Origin: Verrucomicrobiia bacterium
GTDB taxonomy: Bacteria > Verrucomicrobiota > Verrucomicrobiia > Limisphaerales > UBA8199
Direction of reading: 5' to 3'
Length of the DNA: 47,105 bases
NCBI GenBank assembly: GCA_035946615.1
Contig: DASYZB010000109.1
Span: 1-47,105, forward strand
Shown: piece by piece, positions 1 through 8,272 of the stretch
Position numbering within the stretch: the stretch's first letter is position 1
How the letters are laid out: the number at the start of each line of letters is the position of its first letter
Position numbers and translations under genes: made by a program
The notes under the pieces: model-generated
The model's database searches: none
Told to the model about the DNA's origin: nothing
Seen by the model: only the letters and a program-made list of their open reading frames with translations

Positions 1-2
1 AG

Positions 3-110
3 GACATCCTTCGCCAGATGCAACGGCTCAGCCGGGAAGAACTCTTCGAATCGTTACCCGGTCCCAAGCGCCGAAAGAAGCTCAGCAAAAAGGTCCTAGG
101 ACTGGTGTAA
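3..110 (+). CDS. C-terminal end of an unidentified protein (partial)
   Basis: An open frame enters from the left edge and stops at a TAA at 108-110. The 35 visible residues are charged and basic near the end, containing MQRLSREELFESLPG followed by a Lys/Arg-rich stretch (KRRKKLSKK). I do not recognise a family in so short a piece. The basic tail could suit a nucleic-acid-binding protein, but that is only a guess. No codon-level anomaly is visible. Confidence 0.45.
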   Translation, partial: DILRQMQRLSREELFESLPGPKRRKKLSKKVLGLV

Positions 111-259
111 GAGGATTACCGGCTCCGAAGGTATTTTAAACTCACCCAGAGGACCGCTCCTGTGAGTTGGAAAGCTCTTGAAAGCAGCAAAACCGCCCAA
201 CACTGCGGAAAACTAAGGTCTGAACCTCGAATAACCTCCCATAAATTAGCGCCAAAATG

Positions 260-919
260 TCAGCCATAAAAGGTGTCACCTGAGGAAATCAACCCTGCCT
301 GTGGGTAGGCCCCACCGCTGTTGAAGATGCTGAACACGTATAGGTATCTGAAACCCGTTCCATCTTTGTTGATCTCGAAAACCGATCCAGGATCCGGCTG
401 ATAGCCAAAGCTCGGTGTCGCACCAAAACTGGTCCCGTATAGTGTGATACCCGACATGACCAACGGTGCCCGAGGACTCATTCCGCTGTCCAAAAAAGGA
501 AAAAAATGCAGTGTCCGAAAGGCCATGCCATCTGTGTTTATAGCAAACACGCTGCCATAGCAACACTCTGTGGTCCCGAACAGGGTGTTGCCTGACGATA
601 TCAAACCGGCAAGAGGATTTGCGGAATTGGTGAAATAATGCAGAACTGTAAAGCCCGTGCCGTCTACGTTGACCTTAAAAACAGTACCGATCCCGGAAAT
701 GCCGCCTGATTGTGCAGTACCGTAGAGAGTGTTGCCCAAAGCGATTACACCAACAGGACGTGATCCATCGTTGTTAGTTGGAAATCCACAACAGGTGGAT
801 TGTGCCGTAAAATTATAAATCGTGGTCAGGGCTTGAGCCGGCAAGCAATCAACGAGAGTCAAAGCCGAGACGATCACGAGCAAGACAAAATGAAGGCGAA
901 TAGTTGACGGTTTTTCCAC
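260..919 (-). CDS. Exported GloVer-type tandem-repeat protein, apparently truncated
   Basis: A 219-residue protein starting at ATG 919 (MEKPSTIRLHF). A signal peptide (hydrophobic LLVIVSALTLV, likely cleavage after PAQA) is followed by about four copies of a roughly 50-residue repeat with the pattern GTVFxVNxDGTGFxxLHxF...AGLISSGxTLxGT. This is the 'choice-of-anchor tandem repeat GloVer' architecture, probably a beta-propeller-like surface protein. Such proteins usually have many more repeats and a C-terminal anchor. This one stops in the middle of a repeat, right after GDTFYG, and no further repeat was found in any frame downstream (110-259). It may be a decayed allele or an incomplete propeller. 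Its function is unknown. Confidence 0.7.
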   Translation of the reverse strand: MEKPSTIRLHFVLLVIVSALTLVDCLPAQALTTIYNFTAQSTCCGFPTNNDGSRPVGVIALGNTLYGTAQSGGISGIGTVFKVNVDGTGFTVLHYFTNSANPLAGLISSGNTLFGTTECCYGSVFAINTDGMAFRTLHFFPFLDSGMSPRAPLVMSGITLYGTSFGATPSFGYQPDPGSVFEINKDGTGFRYLYVFSIFNSGGAYPQAGLISSGDTFYG

Positions 920-1704
920 GGTTATTCTTGTTTCATTATAAGCTTAACGCATTAAACCGCAAAGGTGAACCTCGGTATTGAGATCACCCGCGCAGCGTAC
1001 AAAACAATTCGCGTGCCAAAAAGCAATCTATCAGTTTCAATTTAATGCTCTGCCGAAGGGCTAAGAGATGTGGCGAGGCACTTATTTAGGTTGCAGGACG
1101 TGGGGGAGAAATCGCGGTAACTCGTCATCACCTGGCGGGTCTGTGCGGGCGTTGGGATACCTGCTGCCGGGGGGTGCGTCCTAATGCACGATTTGCTTCA
1201 GACTGGTTGGGCCTAGCGGGGCCTAGCGGCTAGCCCACTACTCGGAGGGTTTGGATGTAGAACTTGTAATCCCGCCCCTGGGTCGCCCCTCAGATGGAAA
1301 GGAGGAAACGACCCCATCGAAACGGCTGGCCCTTTCCAAGACAGTGGGGTGTTTCCATGAGAAGCAAGCTTCTGGCGCTGGCGCTGATTCCGCTTTCTTT
1401 CAGCATAGCGGGATTCGCACCTGGCCCACGGTCCAGGCCTACGGCTACGCGCCGTGACATCGGGGAGGACGCCAATGCCTGCTGGGGTTTTTTCCGCATG
1501 TTGCCAGGAACACATTGAAGACACAACTCGGCCTGCTCTCGTTCCTTCGCGGCTCAAAAAAATTCTTTAGGCGAGGCGAGGTTTTGGGTTATCCGTTGCG
1601 GATTGCGGCGCCTTGCGCAAAGGCATATTTTCGCACTGTGAAATCGCTGCGTCACGTTTACCCGCGCCGGAAGCTCCGTCGCGCGGCCTCACGCGACGAG
1701 TCTT
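920..1704. other. 785-bp gene-poor region
   Basis: No confident gene lies here except a possible 53-codon peptide at 1357. The stretch contains a tandem duplicate of GGGCCTAGCGG near 1210-1230 and local complementarities around 1275-1365: GGGTCG with CGACCC, and GGAAAG with CTTTCC. These could form a folded leader. The short frames on both strands look like non-coding readthrough. Confidence 0.5.
1357..1518 (+). CDS. Possible 53-residue exported peptide
   Basis: The frame beginning at ATG 1357 gives MRSKLLALALIPLSFSIAGFA, a clean signal-peptide-like start, followed by about 32 residues of low-complexity Arg/Pro-rich sequence. No clear Shine-Dalgarno sequence is placed for this start. Only the N-terminus looks gene-like. 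It may be the surviving 5' end of a degraded exported-protein gene or a chance frame. Confidence 0.25.
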   Translation: MRSKLLALALIPLSFSIAGFAPGPRSRPTATRRDIGEDANACWGFFRMLPGTH

Positions 1705-2919
1705 ATGACCCCAGCCACAACTGAATTGCCTTCCTTTCCGCCGTTAGCTCCTGTTCCTGGTTTGCGGAGCCTCGAAGGTGCACGGCTGGTTCATGTGACC
1801 CAGTCCGTCTCCCGGCTGGCCGGCGGTCTCTTCGAGAGCGTTCGGCATTTATCGCAAAGCGTCCAGGACGCGACCGGGGCGGACCTGACCGTTCTGGGCC
1901 TTGAAGACGAACGCGCCGGGCACGACGTGCCCTGCTGGGCTCCTTTGCGCGTTCGCACCCAGGCGGTCATTGGCCCAGGAAGGTTTGGCTATGCGCCCGG
2001 CCTGTCTCGCGCCCTGAAAGAAAACCACCCTGTGCTGGTCCATTTGCATGGGCTTTGGAAATATCCGGCAGTGGCGGTTTGGCGCTGGGCCCGCCGGACC
2101 CGCCGGCCTTACATCGTTTCGCCTCACGGGATGCTCGAACCATGGGCCCTGACACAATCCCTATTGGCAAAGCGCCTGGCTGCCATGCTCTATCAACGCG
2201 CTTGCTTGCGAGCCGCAACCTGCCTGCGCGCCACCTCGAACATGGAAGCCGATGGCATTCGGCGTGGCGGCTACTCCAACCGGATTGCGCTCGTGCCGAA
2301 TGGGGTTGAAGTGCCCGAGCGCCTTCCAGCGCGCACCGCGCGCAGCAGGCGCAATCGGCGGCTCCTGTTCCTCTCGCGCATTCATCCTAAAAAAGGATTG
2401 CTGAACTTGGTCAAGGCCTGGCACGCCGCCGGCCCGAGCGATTGGGAACTGGTCATCGCCGGACCCGATGAAGGTGGACATCTGGCCGAGGTGAAGGCGG
2501 CGGCGCAGGCGCGCGGGTTGGGGCAACGGGTCATCTTTTGCGGCGAAGTCTGGGGGCGCGATAAGGTAAAGCTCTATTGCGAATCAGACCTGTTCGTGCT
2601 GCCGTCGTTGAGTGAGAATTTTGGGCTCGTGGTGCCCGAGGCGCTGAGCTGCGAACTCCCGGTCATCACGACCCAGGCAACTCCCTGGCAGGAACTCGAA
2701 CGCCACCAATGCGGTTGGTGGATCGGCACGGGAGTAGCGCCGCTGGCCCAGGCGCTCAAGACGGCGTGCGCTTTGCCGGACGCTGCCTTGTACGAGATGG
2801 GGCGCCGCGGCAGGGAACTGGTCGCCGCCAAATATACTTGGGGGCCTATCGGCATCCAGATGGCGCAGGTCTATGAATGGATGCTGGGCCTGGGCGAAAG
2901 GCCAGAGTGTGTGGTGTGA
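1705..2919 (+). CDS. GT4-family glycosyltransferase
   Basis: A 404-residue protein of typical GT-B/GT4 length. The N-terminal Rossmann-like half (about 25-190) contains LVHVTQSVSRLAGGLFESV, the G-G donor-loop region, and later SPHGMLEPWAL. The C-terminal nucleotide-sugar half (about 205-375) begins VPNGVEVPERL and contains LLFLSRIHPKKGL. The family E-x7-E motif is present as SENFGLVVPEAL, with Glu304 and Glu312. The likely role is transfer of a sugar from a nucleotide donor during cell-surface polysaccharide or lipid glycosylation in the cytoplasm or at the inner face of the membrane. Substrates cannot be told from sequence, and no polysaccharide cluster surrounds it. Start ATG 1705 is the first in frame; a later start is possible because residues 1-24 are poorly conserved in character. 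Confidence 0.88.
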   Translation: MTPATTELPSFPPLAPVPGLRSLEGARLVHVTQSVSRLAGGLFESVRHLSQSVQDATGADLTVLGLEDERAGHDVPCWAPLRVRTQAVIGPGRFGYAPGLSRALKENHPVLVHLHGLWKYPAVAVWRWARRTRRPYIVSPHGMLEPWALTQSLLAKRLAAMLYQRACLRAATCLRATSNMEADGIRRGGYSNRIALVPNGVEVPERLPARTARSRRNRRLLFLSRIHPKKGLLNLVKAWHAAGPSDWELVIAGPDEGGHLAEVKAAAQARGLGQRVIFCGEVWGRDKVKLYCESDLFVLPSLSENFGLVVPEALSCELPVITTQATPWQELERHQCGWWIGTGVAPLAQALKTACALPDAALYEMGRRGRELVAAKYTWGPIGIQMAQVYEWMLGLGERPECVV

Positions 2920-2964
2920 ATTGCTCGCAAATACGGATACAAAGCGAGGAACGCGCTATAATCC

Positions 2965-3438
2965 ATGAGCCGCAAAGTCCTACCGTGGCTAACGATCCCG
3001 GCGGCAATCGTCCTCCTGCTCGGTGGTTGTTGGTGGGCAGCCAAGGGGAGATACGAACACGCCCGGGCCGCATGGAAGACGGAAACGCTAGGCCGCCTAG
3101 CCGGATTATCGATCACGAATGAGGAGATCAGCAAAGAACTCGACGGGCTTAAAGGCCTTACTCCCTGGACGAGCGACAATGTTGTCCGAATGACCAACGG
3201 CGAGTTCATTATTTACGCGTTTTGGCACGGCGCCAACAGTGGATTTGTGCACCATTTGTTTCTTGGGCATGCCTCTGATGGGCGATGGCTCTACAGCTCC
3301 TACCATTTCTGCAACAGCATGGTCGCGGTTTCTTCCGACGATCCTCCCGGCTCGATTGGCGAGTTTGAGCAGCGATATTCGGTGCGCGAGTTCGACGGCA
3401 AATCAGACGAGTGCCTACAGGCAACCTGGCCAAACTAA
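2965..3438 (+). CDS. Small membrane-anchored protein of unknown function
   Basis: A 157-residue protein with one N-terminal hydrophobic segment (WLTIPAAIVLLLGGCWWAA), which could be an uncleaved anchor or, given GGC, a weak lipobox. The soluble part has a compact aromatic-rich core (GEFIIYAFWHGANSG, DGRWLYSSYHFCNSMV) that looks like a folded extracytoplasmic domain. I do not recognise a named family. It begins 45 nt after the glycosyltransferase and may be co-transcribed with it. It converges with xylB. Confidence 0.6.
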   Translation: MSRKVLPWLTIPAAIVLLLGGCWWAAKGRYEHARAAWKTETLGRLAGLSITNEEISKELDGLKGLTPWTSDNVVRMTNGEFIIYAFWHGANSGFVHHLFLGHASDGRWLYSSYHFCNSMVAVSSDDPPGSIGEFEQRYSVREFDGKSDECLQATWPN

Positions 3439-3479
3439 CAATAACGCACTATGACTGATCGCCGCCATCCTCCTCGTCC

Positions 3480-3512
3480 TCGTCCTCGATTCTCCAGGGG
3501 TTTCGAGGACGA
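3480..3512. terminator. Possible bidirectional hairpin between convergent genes
   Basis: The arms TCGTCCTCG (3480-3488) and CGAGGACGA (3504-3512) form a 9-bp stem with a 15-nt loop. It lies between the stop of the small anchored protein and the stop of xylB. No strong T-run follows on either strand, so termination is inferred mainly from position. Confidence 0.35.
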
Positions 3513-3525
3513 CGGGAGAGCCGCT

Positions 3526-5076
3526 CTAAGTGATATCCCTTCCAGGCAATCCGCGCAGCATCAACCGGCGATGCTTGCTAAACGCGCCCCTCAAAGCCAG
3601 CGAAAGGTCATCTTGCAGCTCCTGCATCTGCCGATACACCTCCGCGTCTTTTGGACAAGGTTCCGCTGTTTCGGCTGAGTTCAGTTCAACAAATTGATGG
3701 GTAATCTCGCTGATCGAGACCTTCTCGCCCTGTTGCCGGCGCCAGCACCAGAGGGCCTGCAACGCCGCCCCATAGGCAGCCCCTTCGCTCACTTTCAAGG
3801 TGACCACTTCCGTGTTGAAAATATCCGCCATAATCTGGCGCCAGACCTTGGACTTTGCGCCGCCTCCCGTGGCGCGGATTTGGACCGGCTTGACCCCTAA
3901 TTCCGCCAAGCGCCGCAAGCCATAATTCATTCCCAGCGTGACGCCTTCCATTGCGGCTCGGGCAAAATGGCCTGCCTCAAAAGTCTTTTGAGTCACACCG
4001 AACCAGACGCCTGTGCCGTCCGGCACATTGGGAGTCCGTTCCCCTTCAAAATAGGGGAGCAACATAAGCCCGTTAGAACCGGGGGCCACGCGCGCCGCCT
4101 CCGCCGCGAATTTCTCGTGCGACCACCCGAAATCGTCGCGCGCCATCTCCGTGGCCACCGTGACGTTCATGGTGCAGAGCAAGGGCAGCCAGCGGTTGGT
4201 CGAGTCGCAGAAGGCGGCGATCTCGCCTTGGGGATCGACGATGGGTTTTTCGGCGCAGGCGAAAATGGTGCCGCTGGTGCCGAAGCTCGCGGTAATAACC
4301 CCGGCACGGGTGTTGCCCGTTCCGATGGCGCCCATCATGTTATCGCCTCCGCCGGCGCTGACCAGCACGCCCGGGTTTAAATCCAGCAGCTTGGCCGTCG
4401 CTGAGTGCAGGACTCCCGCCGGCTGGTCGCTGCCGATGAGCGGCGGCAGCTTGCCCGCAAGGTCCGGGTCGATAGCCTCCAACGCCGTATCGGACCATTT
4501 ACGCTTGCGCACGTCGAGCAGCGCCGTGCCGCTGGCGTCGCCGTACTCCATCACCCGCTCGCCGGTCAGCCAGAAATTCAAGTAATCATGCGGCAACAGC
4601 ACCGTAGCAAGCCGCTGATAATTCTTGGGTTCATGCTTCTTGAGCCAGAGAATCTTCGATGCGGTGAATCCAGGCAGGACGGCATTGCCCAGCGCGCGTA
4701 CCGTCTTTTTGAGGCCGCCGAGCCGTTCCATGATTTCGTCGCACTCGGCGGCAGTGGAAGTGTCGCACCACAGTTTGGCTGGCCGGATGACTTCGCCGTT
4801 GCGGTCAAGCGGCACGAAGCCGTGCTGCTGACCGCTAACGCCGATGGCCTTGACCTCGGCGGCGACCGCTTTGGCCTGGCGCAACGCGCGGCGAATCCCG
4901 CTGGCGGTCGCCTCGCGCCAGGTGTGCGGGTGCTGTTCCTTGGCCCCGGGCGGCAGGTCTGGCAATAGCTCGTATTCCTGCGCCGCCGCTGCCAGGACCT
5001 TGCCGTCGCGCGCATCGACGACGAGGACCTTGGTGGATTGTGTGCCGCTGTCAATGCCCAGCAAGAGTGTTCTCAT
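3526..5076 (-). CDS. xylB: Xylulokinase (FGGY carbohydrate kinase)
   Basis: A 516-residue FGGY kinase. It phosphorylates D-xylulose to xylulose 5-phosphate, which feeds the pentose phosphate pathway. Visible motifs are the N-terminal phosphate loop LLGIDSGTQSTKVLVVD, the substrate-side motif GVSGQQHGFVPLD, the catalytic region SAGGGDNMMGAIGTG with the Asp near residue 244, and the C-terminal signature TGGGAKSKVWRQIMADIFN. I chose ATG 5076 (MRTLLLGIDSG) because the upstream extension to 5121 does not resemble the family. It is the last gene of the minus-strand carbon block (zwf, pgl, accA, manA, xylB), 72 nt after manA. Other pentulose substrates are possible. No xylose isomerase is in view. 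Confidence 0.9.
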   Translation of the reverse strand: MRTLLLGIDSGTQSTKVLVVDARDGKVLAAAAQEYELLPDLPPGAKEQHPHTWREATASGIRRALRQAKAVAAEVKAIGVSGQQHGFVPLDRNGEVIRPAKLWCDTSTAAECDEIMERLGGLKKTVRALGNAVLPGFTASKILWLKKHEPKNYQRLATVLLPHDYLNFWLTGERVMEYGDASGTALLDVRKRKWSDTALEAIDPDLAGKLPPLIGSDQPAGVLHSATAKLLDLNPGVLVSAGGGDNMMGAIGTGNTRAGVITASFGTSGTIFACAEKPIVDPQGEIAAFCDSTNRWLPLLCTMNVTVATEMARDDFGWSHEKFAAEAARVAPGSNGLMLLPYFEGERTPNVPDGTGVWFGVTQKTFEAGHFARAAMEGVTLGMNYGLRRLAELGVKPVQIRATGGGAKSKVWRQIMADIFNTEVVTLKVSEGAAYGAALQALWCWRRQQGEKVSISEITHQFVELNSAETAEPCPKDAEVYRQMQELQDDLSLALRGAFSKHRRLMLRGLPGRDIT

Positions 5077-5148
5077 GAAGAAGTCGAGCAGAGAATGAAC
5101 GCATCGGTTCGCATTGTCCACTCTGGAAATGAGCCTCAGAACACCGTC

Positions 5149-6150
5149 TCACTCCTTTTGCACGGGATCAGGAAGTCTGAGCTGCACAAGGAGAAAACTG
5201 GCAGGACGCTCTGTTGAAATCGAGGCCTGGGCCAAGCAGGCGGGGATGAGGACGAATTGGCCCGGAAGCAGCACATTCAAATGGGTGGCGCGCAGTTCGA
5301 GTTGGCCGCTAATAACGCCCAGGATTTGCATTCGATGCGGCTGGAGGCTGAAAGTTGCGAGCGGACCGATGCGATAGCGTTGCACCACAAAAAGCGGGTC
5401 GTTCACGAGGGTCTGCGACCGAATCTCAGTGCCGGGGCTTATGGGGCGGAACTCGTTGCTGACAAGGCCCGGCTCGAAATCCTGGAAATCAATGCTCTCG
5501 AGTGATTCGCGCAAGTGAAGCGGGCGCGGCTTGCCGTCGAGCCCCGCCCGGTTCCAATCGAACACGCGGTAGGTCGTGTCCGAGTTTTGCTGGATTTCAA
5601 AGATAACGAGACCGGCGCCGATGGCATGAACCCTGCCACTGGGCAAGAACATCGCGTCGCCCGCTTGAACGGGGATACGGTGGAAACAATCTGCCACCGA
5701 GCCATCGCGCAGTTTCTGTTCGAATCCCGCGCGGGTCACTCGCTGTTTGAGCCCTGCATAAAGCTCGGCGCCGGGCTCGGCATGGGCGATATACCACATT
5801 TCGGTTTTGGGCTCGCCACCCAACTGCGCTGCCTTGGCCGGCGGCGGGTGGACCTGGAGCGAGAGTTTTTCCCTCGCATCGAGGATTTTGATAAGGAGCG
5901 GAAAACGCGCCTCAGGAGGGGTTGAATGTCCAAGCAATTCGCTGGAATGCTGTTCGAGCAGCCAACGCAGGTCTTTGCCTGCCAACGGGCCATTGGCGAT
6001 GACGCTGACGTCGCCGGGCCGATCACTGACTTCCCAGGATTCACCGATGGGCGCCGAAGGGGGGAGCCCTTTGCCGTAAAGGCGCTCCAACTCGCGTCCG
6101 CCCCATACCCGCTGCTTAAAGATTGGGTGAAAGGTAAAGGGATATAACAT
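5149..6150 (-). CDS. manA: Mannose-6-phosphate isomerase, type I-like
   Basis: A 333-residue cupin-type isomerase interconverting fructose 6-phosphate and mannose 6-phosphate, a source of GDP-mannose precursors. It opens with FHPIFKQRVWGGRELERLYG and contains IGESWEVSDRPGDVSVIANG. Metal-ligand motifs are LSLQVHPPP (Gln, His), KTEMWY (Glu) and SGRVHAIGAGLVIFEIQQ (His). The length fits the short bacterial class of type I enzymes. It starts 23 nt after the accA stop, so co-transcription is likely. Confidence 0.9.
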   Translation of the reverse strand: MLYPFTFHPIFKQRVWGGRELERLYGKGLPPSAPIGESWEVSDRPGDVSVIANGPLAGKDLRWLLEQHSSELLGHSTPPEARFPLLIKILDAREKLSLQVHPPPAKAAQLGGEPKTEMWYIAHAEPGAELYAGLKQRVTRAGFEQKLRDGSVADCFHRIPVQAGDAMFLPSGRVHAIGAGLVIFEIQQNSDTTYRVFDWNRAGLDGKPRPLHLRESLESIDFQDFEPGLVSNEFRPISPGTEIRSQTLVNDPLFVVQRYRIGPLATFSLQPHRMQILGVISGQLELRATHLNVLLPGQFVLIPACLAQASISTERPASFLLVQLRLPDPVQKE

Positions 6151-6173
6151 TCCAATCCCGCGAATGAAGTGGG

Positions 6174-7175
6174 TTATTGGGTTGGGGTGTCGGCGCCGTT
6201 TAGCGCTGCCGGTTTCTTTTCGTTGAAATGACCGAAACTTCGGAATTTGGCGTATCGTTGCTTGAGCCGTTCTGCGGCAGACAGCGCCAGGAGTTGTTCC
6301 AGGTGCCGCAGAAGGACGCCCTTCAAGGTCTCAGTAGTGCGGTCGTGGTCGGTGTGGGCGCCGCCAAGCGGCTCGGGGACCACCTCGTCCACCAGACCCA
6401 ATTCCAGCAGGTGTTTGGCGGTTATCTTGAGAGCCTCGGCGGCCTTAGGAGCGGCCGAGCGGTCCTTCCAGAGAATCGCGGCGCACCCTTCAGGGCTGAT
6501 GACCGAGTAATAGGCGTTTTCCAGGATGAGCACGCGATCGGCGACACCGATGCCCAGGGCGCCGCCAGAGCCCCCTTCCCCGATGACTGCGGCAATGATG
6601 GGCACTTGGAGCAGCATCATTTCACGCAAGTTCACCGCGATGGCCTCAGCGATGTGGCGTTCCTCAGCGCCGATGCCCGGATAGGCGCCGGCTGTATCAA
6701 TCAATGTGATGATCGGCAGTCCAAATTTATCCGCCAACCGCATTAAACGCAGGGCCTTACGATAGCCCTCCGGATGCGCAGACCCGAAGTTGCGCAGGAT
6801 ATTTTCCTTGGTGTCACGCCCTTTTTGCGTGCCGATGACCACCAGTTTGTGCGGCCCCAGCGACGCAAATCCCCCCACCACCGCGCGGTCTTCGGCGAAA
6901 AGCCGGTCGCCATGCAGTTCATTGAAATCAGTAAACGCGGACTGGAAATAATCCAGGGAAAACGGTCGCTTGGGATGGCGTGCGATCTTGATCCGGTCCC
7001 AGGCGCTGAGATTCAAAAAAATCTGCCGCTTGGTTTCTTCGAGTTTCTTTTCGATTAACGCCACCTCCTCATCCACGCTCAGGTCGAGGGAGTGGGTTTC
7101 GGGATGTTTCTTCAATTCGTCGAGCTTGGTTTGCAATTCTGCAATCGGCTTTTCGAAATCGAGGTGATGTTTCAT
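6174..7175 (-). CDS. accA: Acetyl-CoA carboxylase carboxyltransferase subunit alpha
   Basis: A 333-residue AccA. With AccD it transfers CO2 from carboxy-biotin to acetyl-CoA, making malonyl-CoA for fatty-acid synthesis in the cytoplasm. Features are the N-terminal helix MKHHLDFEKPIAELQTKLDEL, the carboxyltransferase core LIDTAGAYPGIGAEERH, GEGGSGGALGIGVADRVL, and SPEGCAAILWKD. ATG 7175 gives the standard AccA start; an in-frame start at 7223 would run into the upstream terminator. accD is not adjacent. A structured RNA with an intrinsic terminator ends about 40 nt upstream of this start, which raises the possibility of attenuation control. Confidence 0.95.
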   Translation of the reverse strand: MKHHLDFEKPIAELQTKLDELKKHPETHSLDLSVDEEVALIEKKLEETKRQIFLNLSAWDRIKIARHPKRPFSLDYFQSAFTDFNELHGDRLFAEDRAVVGGFASLGPHKLVVIGTQKGRDTKENILRNFGSAHPEGYRKALRLMRLADKFGLPIITLIDTAGAYPGIGAEERHIAEAIAVNLREMMLLQVPIIAAVIGEGGSGGALGIGVADRVLILENAYYSVISPEGCAAILWKDRSAAPKAAEALKITAKHLLELGLVDEVVPEPLGGAHTDHDRTTETLKGVLLRHLEQLLALSAAERLKQRYAKFRSFGHFNEKKPAALNGADTPTQ

Positions 7176-7211
7176 CGTCCCGAAAGTTAGTGCAAGGGCG
7201 GGGATGTCAAA

Positions 7212-7395
7212 AGCAAAAAACAAAGAGCCGGATTTGCATCCGGCTCTCAGTGGTGACGAGGTTTATACGCCTTCACCCAGGCGCTCAGAAGGGTAATGCG
7301 GCCAACTATTTGCTCGCTGTTCGAACCGCATTACAAGCAAAACCTCTATACTAACCCTAAACGAACAGCGAAATCTGCTTCGCAACTGCTATAAT
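7212..7395 (-). ncRNA. Candidate structured RNA (pseudoknot plus three helices) ending in a terminator upstream of accA
   Basis: Read on the minus strand, the 310-bp gap between pgl and accA holds several exact complementarities. P1 is GAGGTTT/AAACCTC (7346-7340 with 7264-7258). P2 is a 9-bp stem GTAATGCGG/CCGCATTAC (7334-7326 with 7301-7293). P3 is CGCC/GGCG (7283-7280 with 7271-7268). A 9-nt segment CGCTGTTCG (7370-7362) is perfectly complementary to CGAACAGCG inside the P2 loop (7323-7315), which makes a pseudoknot or a mutually exclusive helix. A 9-bp terminator hairpin and T-tract follow. A TATTAT box at 7396-7391 could be the -10 element, but no good -35 is correctly spaced. It could be an independent small RNA or a leader acting on accA. 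I do not match it to a known family. Confidence 0.5.
7213..7247 (-). terminator. Rho-independent terminator upstream of accA
   Basis: The hairpin AGAGCCGGA - TGCAAA - TCCGGCTCT (7247-7224 on the minus strand) has a perfect 9-bp stem and is followed by TTGTTTTTTGC. The T-tract exists only on the minus strand, so it ends transcripts coming from the pgl side. It lies 48 nt before the accA start. Confidence 0.8.
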
Positions 7396-7533
7396 AGATG
7401 CAATAGCGACGCTACTTGTTCAAAAAATCTTCTCTTTTTCAAAGATGCTCGTGGCCGTCACAAAAACACTGCTCTGGCCGCCCCGGCCAGGGAAGAGCTT
7501 CATGGTTACTCATTCCATTGAAGCGCCGCCGCG

Positions 7534-8265
7534 TCAAGTTGGAATGGCCAGGTCAGTAAAAACTCGTGTGTGGGAGCGCATAGCCAGCACACGGGCCAAG
7601 GGTGTGCGGCGAGTTTGCGCAAGTGATTCGCGCAATGCCTCTTCCTTTCCTTCACCGGATGCCAGAAGCCACACCTGGCGCGCGGCAGCCAGAGCGGGGT
7701 AGCCGAGGGTAATTCGACGGGGCGGCGGTTTAGGTGTTACCACGGGGCGAAACACAGCGGGGCTGAGGGCGAGGTCTTCGGGTTCACCTGGAAACAACGA
7801 GCAGACATGGCCTTCTGGACCCATGCCCAGGAAGACCAGGTCGATGACCGGCTGGCCATTGGCGGCGCGCTGGGCCTTCGAGCAGAGCTCGGCCTCGGCT
7901 TGGGCTGCTGCCAACTCGGGTTGGTCCTCACCGCGAATCCGATGGATTTGGGCCTCTGGAATTCTCAGAGGCTGCAAAAAACATTGGCGCGCCATTCCGA
8001 AATTGCTTTCCGGGTCGTCCGGCGGCACGCAACGTTCGTCACCCCAAAAGAAATGAACAGAACGGAAGATTTTATCTGCGCTTGCCTTCCCAAGCTCTGA
8101 TGCGCGTTGCAGGAAGCGAGCCGCAATGCGCCCGCCGGAAAGAGCCACCAGATAAGGCCCCGGCTGGGTGGCGGCCCGCCCAAGCTCATCGAGCCACGCG
8201 GCAGCGGCTGCCTGGGCCAGGCTCTCGGGATTGGGATGCTTGAGGAGGTCGAAATGGCTCATCAC
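7534..8265 (-). CDS. pgl: 6-phosphogluconolactonase
   Basis: A 243-residue protein of the DevB/NagB-like 6-phosphogluconolactonase family, hydrolysing 6-phosphoglucono-lactone in the oxidative pentose phosphate pathway. Typical segments are LVALSGGRIAARFL, HFFWGDERCVPPDDPESN and VIDLVFLGMGPEGHVCSLFPG. It follows zwf by only 7 nt, so the two consecutive enzymes of the pathway are almost certainly one transcript. The second Met (MSHFDLL, 8262) is an equally possible start. Confidence 0.92.
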   Translation of the reverse strand: MMSHFDLLKHPNPESLAQAAAAAWLDELGRAATQPGPYLVALSGGRIAARFLQRASELGKASADKIFRSVHFFWGDERCVPPDDPESNFGMARQCFLQPLRIPEAQIHRIRGEDQPELAAAQAEAELCSKAQRAANGQPVIDLVFLGMGPEGHVCSLFPGEPEDLALSPAVFRPVVTPKPPPRRITLGYPALAAARQVWLLASGEGKEEALRESLAQTRRTPLARVLAMRSHTRVFTDLAIPT

Positions 8266-8272
8266 AGTGAAA

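Noticed and set aside
3966-4968. Long plus-strand frames opposite xylB
   Set aside because: The minus-strand xylB has complete FGGY motifs; the opposite frames are codon-bias shadows.
7445-7702. A plus-strand frame with a TATAAT box upstream (7390-7395)
   Set aside because: It runs antisense into pgl with no domain pattern; the box is the reverse of the TATTAT that may serve the minus-strand RNA.
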